Positions 23,931-34,687 of a stretch of DNA of 64,000 nt are shown piece by piece. Both the position numbers and the translations under genes were made by a program. Below the pieces are notes generated by a model. That model was not told the origin of the DNA and did no database searches. It saw only the letters and a list, made by a program, of their open reading frames with translations. The stretch comes from Dendrobium chrysotoxum (Eukaryota; Streptophyta; Magnoliopsida; Asparagales; Orchidaceae). Positions within the stretch are counted from its first letter, which is position 1; every line of letters begins with the position of its first letter. The DNA is taken from assembly GCA_019925795.1 (NCBI GenBank), contig CM034304.1:12029471-12093470 (forward strand), read 5' to 3'.

Positions 23931-26477
23931 TTTTTAAATTATATATATTTAAATCCTTAAGTGTTGAGGGATCCCTTTGAAATCTTAAACATAGGTTGAG
24001 TGTGTGAATGGAATTCATAGGGGAATGGTTAGTGAATAGTTTTATTTCAATTATTCACTAATCATATCATTTGTCATCTTAATTAAGGTTAATCCTTCCA
24101 TGCTTAGGGTGCATACACCACTTAGCCTAGACTCTCCTAGTTCTAAGGACTTAGTTATGATTGTGTTTGTATCTATATGTGTGTGTTAAGTCCAAGGGTT
24201 AGTAGAACTTTGATTTAAATCTATTTAGCTTAATGACATCATTGAGGATATAAATTAATGACTTGGTTAGAGAACTTAGAAAAATTCTAATAATTAGGAT
24301 ACACATCCTTTTGACTTGAAACTTTGAAAATTTTAGCTTAGTAACATTCTCTGCCCTAGAGAAACTTTTTAGAAATTTTAGAAGTCATTAAGCCTCTTAA
24401 TTAATTTACTTAAGTTTAAATAATTAATTAACCCTCAAAGCTTCCAAAAATTATAATAAATCCAAATTAAATACAAACAATACTTCTAACTGACCAAAAT
24501 TTAAACCTTAATTTAATAAAATTAAAAGCCCCTTGATTTGACATCAGATCTGACTTTAATTTAATTTTAATAAAAAAATTAATATATTAATTATTTTAAT
24601 TAATTAAAAATTCCAGAAACTTCCCAAATACTTGGGAATCTCCCCTTAGGTCATCTCTGACCTTTGGAGTTGATTTCAAGGTGTTGAGAGTTTATTTGAA
24701 GCAAAATCAATAAAATACCTTTAATTAAATAATTTTAATAATTCCAATAATTATAAAATTTTAAAAAATCATAAATAATTCTAGAAAATTTCAAATTAAG
24801 CAAACTCAAAGGCATTCAACTCATATGAAAATATAATATTTATTAAAAATATCAATCCACCTGAAATTATTCAAATTCAAAAAGTCAACAATCCGGTCAA
24901 CTTTGAATCAAAATTTTTAAGTCAAAACTTCTAAAATTCATAATTTTTCATAAAAAATTTCAAATCCAGCAATCTTATAGTTTAACTGATCATATTAAGG
25001 TATACTATTTTATAAAAATGCTAACTTTCTAGAAATCAACTTAAATCTAAAAGTTAACTTTTGACGTCTTGATTAAATGATTAAAATAATCCAAAATTCT
25101 AAAATTTGATAATTAATTTTAAATTTCAGAAAATGTTAAATCAATATTTAACTCACTCAACCAACCCCTTAATACACAACAAACACTCCAAAGATGAAGT
25201 TTTTAGGATGGACTACTCCAAGCTGCGGGCTATGTGTCCTAAGGTGACTTTATTCCTCGAGCCTGGTAGCACAACACCACGAACTGGTTGATAAAAAACT
25301 TAATTAATTTAAATCTTTAATATTAATAATCAATCAATCTTAATTAAAACTAATCAAACCTTCAAACAATAATTAAATCAAATCACTTAATCATATCTGT
25401 TACCAGTAAGTAACACAGGCCTACGAGGCTATTAAGTTAACCCCAAGGAATGTGAAATAAACTTCATGGCCTTGGTGAGCAACAAAGGTGATAATTATTT
25501 AATTTTAAAATCAAATTTAAATCATTAATATTTAAACTTTAATCAAAATTCTTCCTTAAGCCTTCAACCAACCAGAACTTCAAATAATTTTAACCAGCTG
25601 CCTTGCATAAGACATATCCAAGCCACATGACCTCCACACACTTTAGATGGTTTGCTAGGACAACCAACTCTAGCATCAGGCTAGGCCAGTGTTTACTTTT
25701 CTGCAATTGTGAGCCAGATTTTTTGTGGCTTTCACTGCATACTGTTTACTAGATTAGATTGTTTGATTATTTATTTAATTTTTACACTGTGTGATGTTAT
25801 TGATGTGTGTTAGATCAACTACTAGGTTAGAGACGATTTATCCTAATTCAATCTTCTACAGGTGGTCATACTTATACAGGATATTGAAATTAAAGGGGGC
25901 AAGTAAATAATTAAGCTTTTAAAATTAATGACATTTTCTGCATGTGCTTCAAAAATTACTTAAGACCCCCTTTAAATTAAAGAGCATGGTCAAGTGTGGT
26001 TATGATTTGAGCATTTTAATTTTAAATATAATAGCTTGGGATGTCAAATTTATTGCTGATTTATTAGGATAACCCTGCAAGTTGTACTTGAATCTAGATT
26101 TTTAATTTTGATTGACGTAATTTAATTTAAATAAAGTTGTAATTAAAGGTGATAATTTGAGAATGAGATACAAATATCCAACTTAGATTCCAAAGATGAG
26201 AAGACATCCCTTAGGGGAGAGTCTTCTACCATTTAGAAGACTAAGTTAGGATAGTTTTCAAATATCCAAAGAGAAAAGATAACACCCCTTTCAAGGGGGA
26301 GTTTCTTTTCATATGAATATCTAGAACCGATGATCCAATGAGTTACATAAGGACAAAGAAATAGATAACGAGAATACTCATTCTCAAAGTCACTTGAGTC
26401 TTAGGATTAGAAATCTGGGCTTGTTGTCAGTGGTACCCAACCACTTTACTTTTCTACAGACCATAGATTATAATATT

Positions 26478-26482
26478 AAAAG
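26478..26482 (+). repeat. Target site duplication of the nested SIRE element, left copy
   Basis: AAAAG immediately precedes the 5' LTR and is repeated immediately after the 3' LTR at 36390-36394. Confidence 0.9.
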
Positions 26483-26734
26483 TGTTGCAAATCTGGTTTT
26501 GATGATGACAAACATGTTTCCAGTGTGTTTTGCTTGGCTAATCTGTTTCAGGCACAAAAGACCGCGAGCCACTCAAGCCAACTAAAGATCGGGTCCAAGT
26601 GCGTCAAATGTATGATTTTTCTTTTTATTGAGTTAATTATAATGTAACTGATTCCCTAGCTAAGTAACCTTGCACACACACACTCAGGGAGAGAGATTGA
26701 GTGAATTAGAGCTTCTGTTAGAATTTTGTTCTGA

Positions 26735-27395
26735 TCGTCCTGGACGATTTTCACATCATCCTGGACGATCCAGCCAAAACAGAAACCCTAATTAGGGCAA
26801 CTAAGTTAAGAGGGTCTGATTAAGCAGATCGTCCTGGATGATCTCTGGATCGTACTGGACGATATGCCCAAATCAGAAATTCTCAGCCGCCAGATCAAGT
26901 TAGGCAAGTTCTTATTTTTAGATACTTGGTCTGATCGTCCCGGACGATCCAGTACAATCATGCCTAATTTAATCTGGTAATTAAGAAAAGCAATTTATTT
27001 TTGGTTGATACAATCATATCGTCCTGGACGATCGCAGGATCGTCCCGGACGATCATGATCGTTTAGTGCATTTCAGTTGTACGTCCTGAACTGTGTTCAG
27101 GACGGTTTGGGCACTTTTTGAACTAATCGTACAGGACGATGACCCTACCGTCCTGGACGATCAAGTCATTTTTTGGTCGTCCAGTACAGATTTCTCTGGA
27201 CGACCCGAACTGTCCTCTGGACAATTTTCCTCGATTTGCACTAATCGTCCCGGACGATCGCAGGATCGTACGGGACGATATGAACAACTTTTTCTACTGA
27301 TCGTCTAGAAGAGCCTAATCGTCCAGGCTGAAATAGCTGAATTTGAACTGATCGTCCAGGACGATCGATCGATCGTCCTAGATGATCTTGGCCGA
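26735..27395 (+). promoter_or_regulatory. Palindromic GATCGTCC/GGACGATC motif field in the 5' LTR
   Basis: About a dozen copies of a hyphenated palindrome, consensus ATCGTCC(T/C)GGACGAT, occur at about 26735, 26757, 26829, 26850, 26933, 27019, 27033, 27127, 27148, 27245, 27260, 27353 and 27370. Several form adjacent pairs. They lie upstream of the probable leader (GAAACCCTAGAGAGAGAG, about 27487), so they fall in U3. They could bind a dimeric host factor or fold into hairpins; I infer this only from symmetry and density. Confidence 0.8.
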
Positions 27396-27655
27396 CCAGT
27401 TGAGATTTAGGGCAAATTTTAAGTCCTCCTTTAAAAAGAACTTTTTCCAAAATTAAGAAAAATCTTTTGCTGCCTTCTTTCCTTGAGAAACCCTAGAGAG
27501 AGAGAGTTGGGAGAGAGAGAGAAGATCTTGTGAGGGGGAGTTAGTGAGGGATTCACTAAGGTTGCTCCAAGCATGGATCAGAGTCATCTTCTCCGTTCGT
27601 CGTCTTTCGTCTAGTCGGTGTTCGTCGTGGGAGGATCGTTCGCAAGAAGATCCGG

Positions 27656-27800
27656 GGTTCTCTGTTCGCTTCAGGTGGAAGCAAAAGGAGTTCGAAGGTT
27701 CTCTGCCTGCTTTAGGAGGAAGCGAAAGGAGTTCGAAGGTTCTCTGCCTGCTTCAGGAGGAAGCGAAAGGAGGTCGGGTTCTCTGCCTCACCGTGTGGTG
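27656..27800 (+). repeat. 41-base tandem repeat in the 5' LTR
   Basis: The phrase GGTTCTCTGCCTGCTTCAGG begins units at 27656, 27697, 27738 and 27777. The first three steps are 41, 41 and 39 bases. The same array is at 35880-36015 in the 3' LTR. Short open frames here are by-products. Confidence 0.9.
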
Positions 27801-28167
27801 AAAAGGAGGTGTTTGTACAAGCTTCTCCACCTTGCTGTGGGAGCAAAAGGAGATACGCTTTTTGTTTAGTGCAATACCCGTAGGGGAGGCTCCGGGGAGT
27901 GGACGTAGGTCAAGTTGACCGAACCACTATAAAATCTGGTTTGCTTTTCTGATTCAGTTTTGCACTTTACTTTTCTGATATTAACTGCTTGGGTGAATAT
28001 CTGTGGTTGATCTTTTCGTTCTTGTTTATGTGTTTCCGCTGCTACGTATCGAAAAGATTTTCATTTTTATCGTGAAATTTTTAAATAACCAATTCACCCC
28101 CCCCCCCCCTCTTGGTTAGCCTCGGGACTAGTTCACTAGGGCTTAACATCCCTATCGAACTTTCAAG

Positions 28168-28180
28168 TGGTATCAAAGTG
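28168..28180 (+). promoter_or_regulatory. Primer binding site of the SIRE element
   Basis: TGGTATCAAAGTG starts two bases after the 5' LTR and matches the initiator tRNA-Met-type site (usually TGGTATCAGAGC) with few differences. Confidence 0.88.
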
Positions 28181-28220
28181 GGATTCAAAATTTAGGTTTA
28201 AAAACTTTTGAATTTGATCC

Positions 28221-30028
28221 ATGGCTAACTGTAATAATCATAATACTGCTGAAGGTTATTCAATTACAAGACCACCGTTGTTTGATAATATTCCCTTTGA
28301 TTTTTGGAAAACACGCATGTCTACTTTTCTGCAATCTATTGCTTATCGCATGTGGATGTTAGTTAAGGACGGATACGAACCACCTTTTAGATTGATTAAC
28401 AATGTGAAAACTGAACTGCCTTTTGCTGATTGGACGTTTGATGATCGTGATTTAGCACAGTTAAATGCAAAATGCTTGAACTGTTTCTTTTGTGCTTTAA
28501 AATCTGAAGATTATATGCGTGTTTCTACTTGTACAACGGGAAAGGAAATCTGGGATAGATTATGCATAATATATGAAGGTACAACTGAAGTCAAACAGTC
28601 TAGGTTAAACATCTTGTTACATGATTATGAACTTTTACGCATGAAACCTAGTGAGACTATTTCAGAAATGTACACAAGGTTCACTCAGATTGTTACCTCT
28701 TTGCATGCTCTAGGTAGAGAACTTACTAACTACGAAAGAGTGAACAAAATTCTTAGATATTTGCCTGCTTCTTATGATGCTAAGATTACTGCTATTACTT
28801 CTAAAGATTTAAATACTTACTCTATTGACAGCTTACTTGGATCACTCATTGCTTACGAGCAAGGGGTGAACCAAAGGCAACTTGATGCAGGTGAACGCAA
28901 GAAAGAGAAGACAGTGGCACTAAAGGCCAAGGATTCAGATGCTAGCACTTCCGGGTCTGATAGCGATGATGTTGCCTTAATCACAACGCAATTCAAAAGC
29001 TTTCTAAGGAAGAAACATAAGAACTATCAGAAGTGGAATAAGGGTAAGTCCAATAAAAATTTTAAGGATTCATCTGAATCTGTTTGTTTTGAATGCAGGA
29101 AGCCTGGACACATTAAGGCTGATTGTCTTACACTTGAAGCTCACCCAAGCAAGGAGAAGGATGAGGAGAAACCAAAGTTTAGAAAGGACAAGAAGCGGAT
29201 TCAGAAGGCGTTCTGGGCAGACTCTGTATTCGACTCTTCTGAGACTGAAGCTAAAGAGGAGGAAACAAACTTGTGTCTTATGGCTGATGATCACCCTGGT
29301 CAGTCGGACCAGGAAGAGGTATGTGAGCTTACCTACGATCAATTATTTGAAGTTTCTGAAAGAATTCATACATCGTATAGGAAGCTTAAGAAAACTCATG
29401 CTAGTTTGAAATTAGATTACCTAACTTTGCAAAAAGAACATGATTCTGTAGTTAAAGATCATTCATACTTGATACAAATCACATGTCTTTGCTTGATGAA
29501 TTCGATGAGTTGAATAGAAAATATTATGATTTAGTTTCTGAGCATGATTCATTGAAAACTACGTATATGGACTTAGAAAGAGCTTTTAAAGAGTTAGATA
29601 CAATGGCATGTGAAGTAGAAAGTAGCAAGGGAACCCTGAAATTTAATATTGCAAGTTTAAGGAAAGAAAATGAGTTTTTGAAGGTAAAGATCAGTGCTTT
29701 TGAAAAGAACAAAACACTGCCTACTTTTGAACAGTTTTATGCACCGCCACCTTTTGAAAAATCTGTTGCAAGTTCTTCAAAGCATGTTTCATATACATCT
29801 AGGAAGAGGCATTATCATCCACGTAGATTAGTTAACCCTTTTCCTGGTGTTAGATGTTTTTCATGTGGCATGTTAGGACATATTTCTCACACCTGTACTA
29901 TTCACCGTAGTACACATTGGGTGTGGAAACCCAAATTGCCTGTTTCACAGCACAGCACGCATGTATTACATTCTTCTTTTCATAAGAAGGAACCCAAACC
30001 TGTTTGGGTTCCTAAGACTGACGTTTGA
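28221..30028 (+). pseudogene. SIRE gag with two zinc knuckles, one frameshift
   Basis: The ORF starting MANCNNHNTAEGYS is open for 430 codons. It holds the copia gag domain: PPLFDNIPFDFWKTRM, then W-x-x-L-x-x-x-YEGTTEVKQSRLNIL, then MYTRFTQIV and KILRYLPASYD. A first zinc knuckle, CFECRKPGHIKADC, is near 29085-29125. A frameshift near 29480-29510 is bypassed by the overlapping frame 29483-30028, which gives a heptad-rich segment (LDEFDELNRKYYDL...). A second knuckle, CFSCGMLGHISHTC (29857-29898), follows. Gag coats the RNA. The large size and double knuckle are typical of the SIRE lineage. Apart from the frameshift the gene is well preserved. Confidence 0.88.
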
Positions 30029-30039
30029 TACTTTTGTAG

Positions 30040-33000
30040 GTGTGCTCTCACACAAGACCTCGTGAGAGCATGTGGTACCTAGACAGCGGATGTTCTAGAC
30101 ATATGACTGGAGATGTAAATCAGTTCATTTCGCTGGAGGCCAGAGCTGGAGGTAAGGTTACACTTGGAGATAACACCACCAGGAAGGTGGTAGGCACAGG
30201 TATAATTGGTGATTCAAAGAACTTTATGATTGATAATGTTTTGCTTGTAGATGGACTGAAACACAACCTACTGAGCATCAGTCAACTCTGTGACAAGGGA
30301 TACAGCATCAAATTCCTGCCCACTGGCTGCATTTTAAGCTTAAATGATGAAGTTGTTTTGCAGGGGCAAAGGATCAACAACGTCTATAAGCTGGATGTAA
30401 GTAGCATTAAATCTGATAATTCAATTTGCTTAAAAACTGCTGCTGATGAGTCTTGGTTATGGCATAGGAGATTGTGTCGTGCCAGTATGAAAACCCTTAG
30501 GAGAGTCACCCAAAAGGACTTAGTTAGAGGTGTGCCCAAGCTTAAGTTCACTAAGGATCACATGTGTGATGCCTGTCAGTTGGGGAAGCAAGTCCAGTCC
30601 TCTTTTCACTCTGTTAAGGACATTAGCACCTCTAGACCTTTAGAAGTTCTTCACATGGACCTCTTTGGACCCATTAGCACTGCCAGCTTAGAGGGGGAGA
30701 GTCTATGGTTTTGTGATTGTAGATGATTATTCGAGGTTCACTTGGGTTAAGTTTTTGTCACATAAATCTGAGTCATTTGATGAGTTTAGATCCTTCTCTA
30801 CTTGGATTCAGAAGAAGTTAGGATGTGAGATTATTACCATCTATAGTGATCACGGAGGGGAGTTTGAAAATGAAAGATTTGGAAGTTTTTGTGAGGATCA
30901 TGGGATTAGTCATAATTTTTCAGCTCCTAGGACCCCTTAGCAGAACGGGGTAGCTGAAAGGAAGAACAGGACCTTAGTGGAAGCCGCTAGAGCCATGCTT
31001 GCCGAGTATTCACTTCCAAAATACTTTTGGGCTGAAGCGGTGAACACTGCCTGTTATGTGCTGAATAGGGTGAATGTGAGAGTCAAACTGAACAAGACAC
31101 CTTATGAGATCATTAAGGGCAGAACTCCAAATCTATCCCACCTCCATGTCTTTGGCTGTAAGGTTTTCATTCTGAACAACGGAAAGTCACCCTTAGGAAA
31201 ATTTGACCCCAAATCTGATGAAGGAGTGTTCGTAGGATATTCAAGTGTGGGAAAATCCTTTAGGGTGTTCAATAGGAGGACTTTGGTGGTGGAAGAAACA
31301 ACTCATGTAGTGTTTGATGAATCTGATCCTAAGGAGTCTAGATCTGAAGTAGAAGATGAAGAGATTGTTGAGGTTCCAAGGAGTTGGAAATATAAATTTG
31401 GAGGAAAGGGTAGAACCTCAAACCGAGTTGCCTAGATATTGGAGATATTCTTCGAGTCATCCTAAAGAACTGATCTTAGGAGACCCTTCTGAAGGTGTTA
31501 GGACTAGGCATGGACTTAGGAAGGAAGTAAACCATTCTGCCTTTATCTCAATGACTGAACCCACCAACATCAATCAAGCCTTGTCGGATGAATTTTGGAT
31601 CTTAGCTATGCAGGAAGAATTGAATCAATTTGTAAGGAATGATGTTTGGGAGTTAGTAGAAAGACCTAAAAATCAAAGTATTGTGGGAACCAAGTGGGTC
31701 TTTAAGAATAAGATGAATGATTCTGGTGTGGTGGTGAGAAATAAGGCAAGATTAGTGGCTAAGGGGTATAATCAGATAGAAGGATTGATTTTGAGGAGAC
31801 TTTTGCCCCTGTAGCTAGATTGGAAGCCATTAGAGTGCTACTAGCCTTTGCCTGTTATAAGGGATTTAAGCTGTTTCAAATGGATGTTAAGAGTGCCTTT
31901 TTAAATGGGGTAATTAAAGAAGATATTTTTATAGAACAACCCCCAGGTTTTGAGAGTTCCCAATATCCAAGTCATGTCTATAAATTAAAAAAGGCTTTAT
32001 ATGGATTGAAACAGGCACCCAGAGCTTGGTATGAGAGGCTTAGCACATTCCTGTTAGAAAGAGAGTTTGTTAAGGGGAGCGTAGACACCACCCTTTTTCT
32101 GAGGAGATTAGGAGATGACTTACTCATTGTCCAGATCTATGTTAATGATATAATTTTTGGATCTTCTGATAAATATTTATGTGAAGAGTTTTCTAAAACA
32201 ATGAGTAAGGAGTTTGAGATGAGGATGATGGGAGAATTGTCCTACTTTTTAGGGTTTAGCATAAGGCAAATGGATGATGGAACCTTTCTCAATCAATCAA
32301 AATATACTAAGGATATTTTGAAGAAATATGAAATGGACAAAGCCAAGCCAATTAATACTCCCATGCCCTCCTCAGTTCAGTTAGATAAGGATTCAAATGG
32401 AAAATCTGTTGATCAGAAGAAGTATAGAGGGATAATAGGTTCACTGCTTTACCTGACTGCTAGCCGACCTGATATCATGTTTAGTGTTTGTCTTTGTGCT
32501 AGGTTTCAGGCTGATCCTAAAGAGTCCCACCTGACTGCTGTTAAGAGAATTCTTAGATATCTTTTAGGAACCCTAAACCTAGGAATTTGGTACCCTAGGC
32601 ACAGCACCTCTTTTGAGATCATTGGATATTCTGATTCTAATTTTGCGGGGTGTAGGGTGGATAGGAAGAGTACTTCTGGGACTTGTCAATTCATAGGATA
32701 GTCGTTAGTCTCCTGGTCCAGTAGAAAATAGAACTCAGTTGCACTTTTCACTGCTGAAGCTGAGTACATTGCCTTATGGAGTTGTGTGGCCCAAGTTCTT
32801 TGATTGAAGCAACAAGTCTTGGATTTAGGAGTACCTGTTGGCACAATTTCTGTTCTGTGTGATAATATTAGTGACATCTGTATCTCTAAGAATCCAATCC
32901 AACATTCTAGGACCAAACACATTGATATTAGGCATCACTTCATTAGGGACCATGTTACAAAAGGGGACATTAAGCTACATCACGTAGCAACTGAAAATCA

Positions 33001-33088
33001 GCTGGCTGACATATTCACTAAACCACTGGCCTTTGACTCATTCAGCATTTTGAGAACCAAATTAGGAGTGATTGATATAAATGCTTGA
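30040..33088 (+). pseudogene. SIRE pol: protease, integrase, reverse transcriptase, RNase H, broken
   Basis: Protease: WYLDSGCSRHMTGD (30070). GAG-pre-integrase: WHRRLCRASMKTL ... MCDACQLGKQ. Integrase: HMDLFGPIS, then a frameshift near 30710, VDDYSRFTWVKF, YSDHGGEFEN, and a stop (TAG at about 30938) just before QNGVAERKNRT. RT: VRNKARLVAKGYNQ, a frameshift near 31785, FAPVARLEAIR, QMDVKSAFLNG, LKQAPRAWYERL and VQIYVNDIIFGS, where YVDDI is usual. RNase H: YSDSNFAG, where the second Asp is Asn, with several stops at 32698-32803, then the ending ATENQLADIFTKPL. The domain order is that of copia. Frameshifts, stops and Asp-to-Asn changes leave no working enzyme. Confidence 0.92.
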
Positions 33089-33122
33089 TTCTGATGACTG
33101 CTGATTTATGATTGTTCTGATT

Positions 33123-33290
33123 GGTATTCTGATTTCTGTTAGTTAGTTTTCGTATTCTGATTTCTGATTTCTGTTAGTTAGTTTTGGTATTCTGATTTCT
33201 GATTTCTGTTAGTTAGTTTTGGTATTCTAATTTCTGATTTCTGTTAGTTAGTTTTGGTATTCTGATTTATGTTAGTTAGTTTAGGTTTGA
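33123..33290 (+). repeat. 35-base tandem repeat after SIRE pol
   Basis: GTTAGTTAG followed by TTTTGGTATTCTGATTTCTG starts units at about 33138, 33173, 33208, 33243 and 33270; the first steps are exactly 35 bases, the last is shorter. Confidence 0.9.
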
Positions 33291-33886
33291 TTATTTACTT
33301 TCAGTTGATTTTATTTTTTCTGCCGATTTCTGTGTTAGCCTTACTATTAGTTTGATTTGAGTATTTACTTTGCTATGATTTTATACATATTTTTATTTAT
33401 TTACTGGTTCATATCTTATGCTTACTATTTTATGCTTTTCAAGATCTGATCACCGCTCACTACTTATGATGATCTGAATTTTTGACAGGGAGTTTTTACC
33501 TTGTTTTAGTTTAGAAGCCGGTAAGCAGTGATTGATTTCGCTGAATCTGTTAAAGGGAAGAAACATTTATGATTGTTTCTCTTCCTCTAACTCCTTTACT
33601 GGTGTATAGGTTCTTTTGAATAAAAATCCTCTTCAAAATTAAAATGTTAGTTTTTGAAATAGAGATTATTTTATCTTCCTACGGTAATCTCCCTCATATC
33701 AATAGTATTTTTCAAAGTCTTGAGTCATTAGTTTGATTTTCTAAACCAAGTGATTGCATTTATCATATGTTGTATGGCTTTTGTTTTGTGAATCGTTCTT
33801 CCTTACTGTGGGGAGTCATCTCCTATGTCTGAAAGATAATCTCACAGCTGAGACTCTTTAATGATTATGAAAAGGAGAAAGCTTAT

Positions 33887-34050
33887 AAAAGATGCGCAGT
33901 GCGCCAGATAATTTGAAAAAGAGGCATAAAATGAGCCCCAAAATTGAAAAGATGCAAAATTGTCAAATTGGATACACAAAGTGTATCAAAAATTAAAAGA
34001 TGCGCAAAGCGCCAACCAATTTGAAAAAGAGGCACAAAATGAGCCCAAAC
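33887..34050 (+). repeat. Direct repeat with GATGCGCA...GCGCCA
   Basis: Two copies of GATGCGCA(G/A)(T/A)GCGCCA followed by ATTTGAAAAAGAGGCA and AAAATGAGCCC start at 33891 and 33999, 108 bases apart. A third, weaker phrase (AAAAGATGCAAAATTG) lies between. Confidence 0.82.
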
Positions 34051-34673
34051 CAAGCTTTCTTCCTTTTCAGATTGTTAAATGTCTTAGAAAAATCTGTGCG
34101 CCACTTAATATTTTCAAAAGCTTGAGTCTTGAAAATCCTGATTTCTGATTTTTTACTTTGTAACACTATTATATCAGATATTTTTCTGGAACGACGCTTG
34201 AAAGGATTTCTTTTCAAATCTAATGTCTTGTCTTCTGAATCAGATTTTTGTTTTGAAAGAGGTTTGCATCGATAAGGTGCCCGGGGTCGGAGTTACGAAA
34301 GTTGATTATTTCCAACCTTTTCTGGATTTCAGTGCTATCAATCATCCCTTCATTGGTTTTTGAATCTAAAATCAAGAAAAAAATTCTGATTTTCTCGAGC
34401 ATCTTAATCAAAAAAAAAATCAACTGAAAGCAGTGTTAGTTTCCTGTTTTGTAGTTGTTCTATTTTATGTTTTATTTCAGTGTTGTGTTTTTCCCTCCTC
34501 CTTTTTGTAAAGTCAAAAGGGGGAGTCAGTTGTAGTCGTGTCTGTTTCTGTTTTCTAAGTCATGTTTCCTGTATTGTTTTAGCTGTTAAATGAAAATTTA
34601 AAAAATGTTTGTTTTGTTTGATCTCCTAGTTTACTTTTATTTTCAGACTACTTTACAAATATTTGCCATCATC

Positions 34674-34687
34674 AAAAAGGGGGAGAT
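34674..34687 (+). promoter_or_regulatory. Polypurine tract of the SIRE element
   Basis: AAAAAGGGGGAGAT directly precedes the 3' LTR and would prime plus-strand synthesis. Confidence 0.9.

Larger units (their letters stand above)
26483..28165 (+). repeat. 5' LTR of the SIRE element
   Basis: Starts TGTTGCAAAT and ends CGAACTTTCA. It contains a dense field of palindromic GATCGTCC/GGACGATC motifs (26735-27395), a 41-base tandem repeat (27656-27800) and a C-homopolymer near 28087-28100. It lacks 21 bases present in the other LTR near 35155. Confidence 0.95.
33089..34673 (+). other. Long non-coding region between SIRE pol and the 3' LTR
   Basis: About 1.6 kb in which some SIRE elements carry an envelope-like ORF. 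I see none here, only short frames. It holds a 35-base tandem repeat (33123-33290) and a 108-base-spaced direct repeat (33887-34050). Near 34515 is a second purine run, AAAAGGGGGAG, a possible internal PPT copy. Confidence 0.75.

Noticed and set aside
26735..27395. Palindromes with regular spacing considered as a CRISPR-like array
   Set aside because: The DNA is plant nuclear, the spacing is irregular, and the same field is present in both LTRs of a retrotransposon.
27544..27869. Open frames in the SIRE LTR (85 and 83 residues)
   Set aside because: They come from the 41-base tandem repeat in the LTR, recur in the other LTR in altered form, and have no domain.
33089..34673. Envelope-like gene of the SIRE element
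   Set aside because: No frame longer than about 70 residues, no signal peptide or membrane segment; only tandem repeats.
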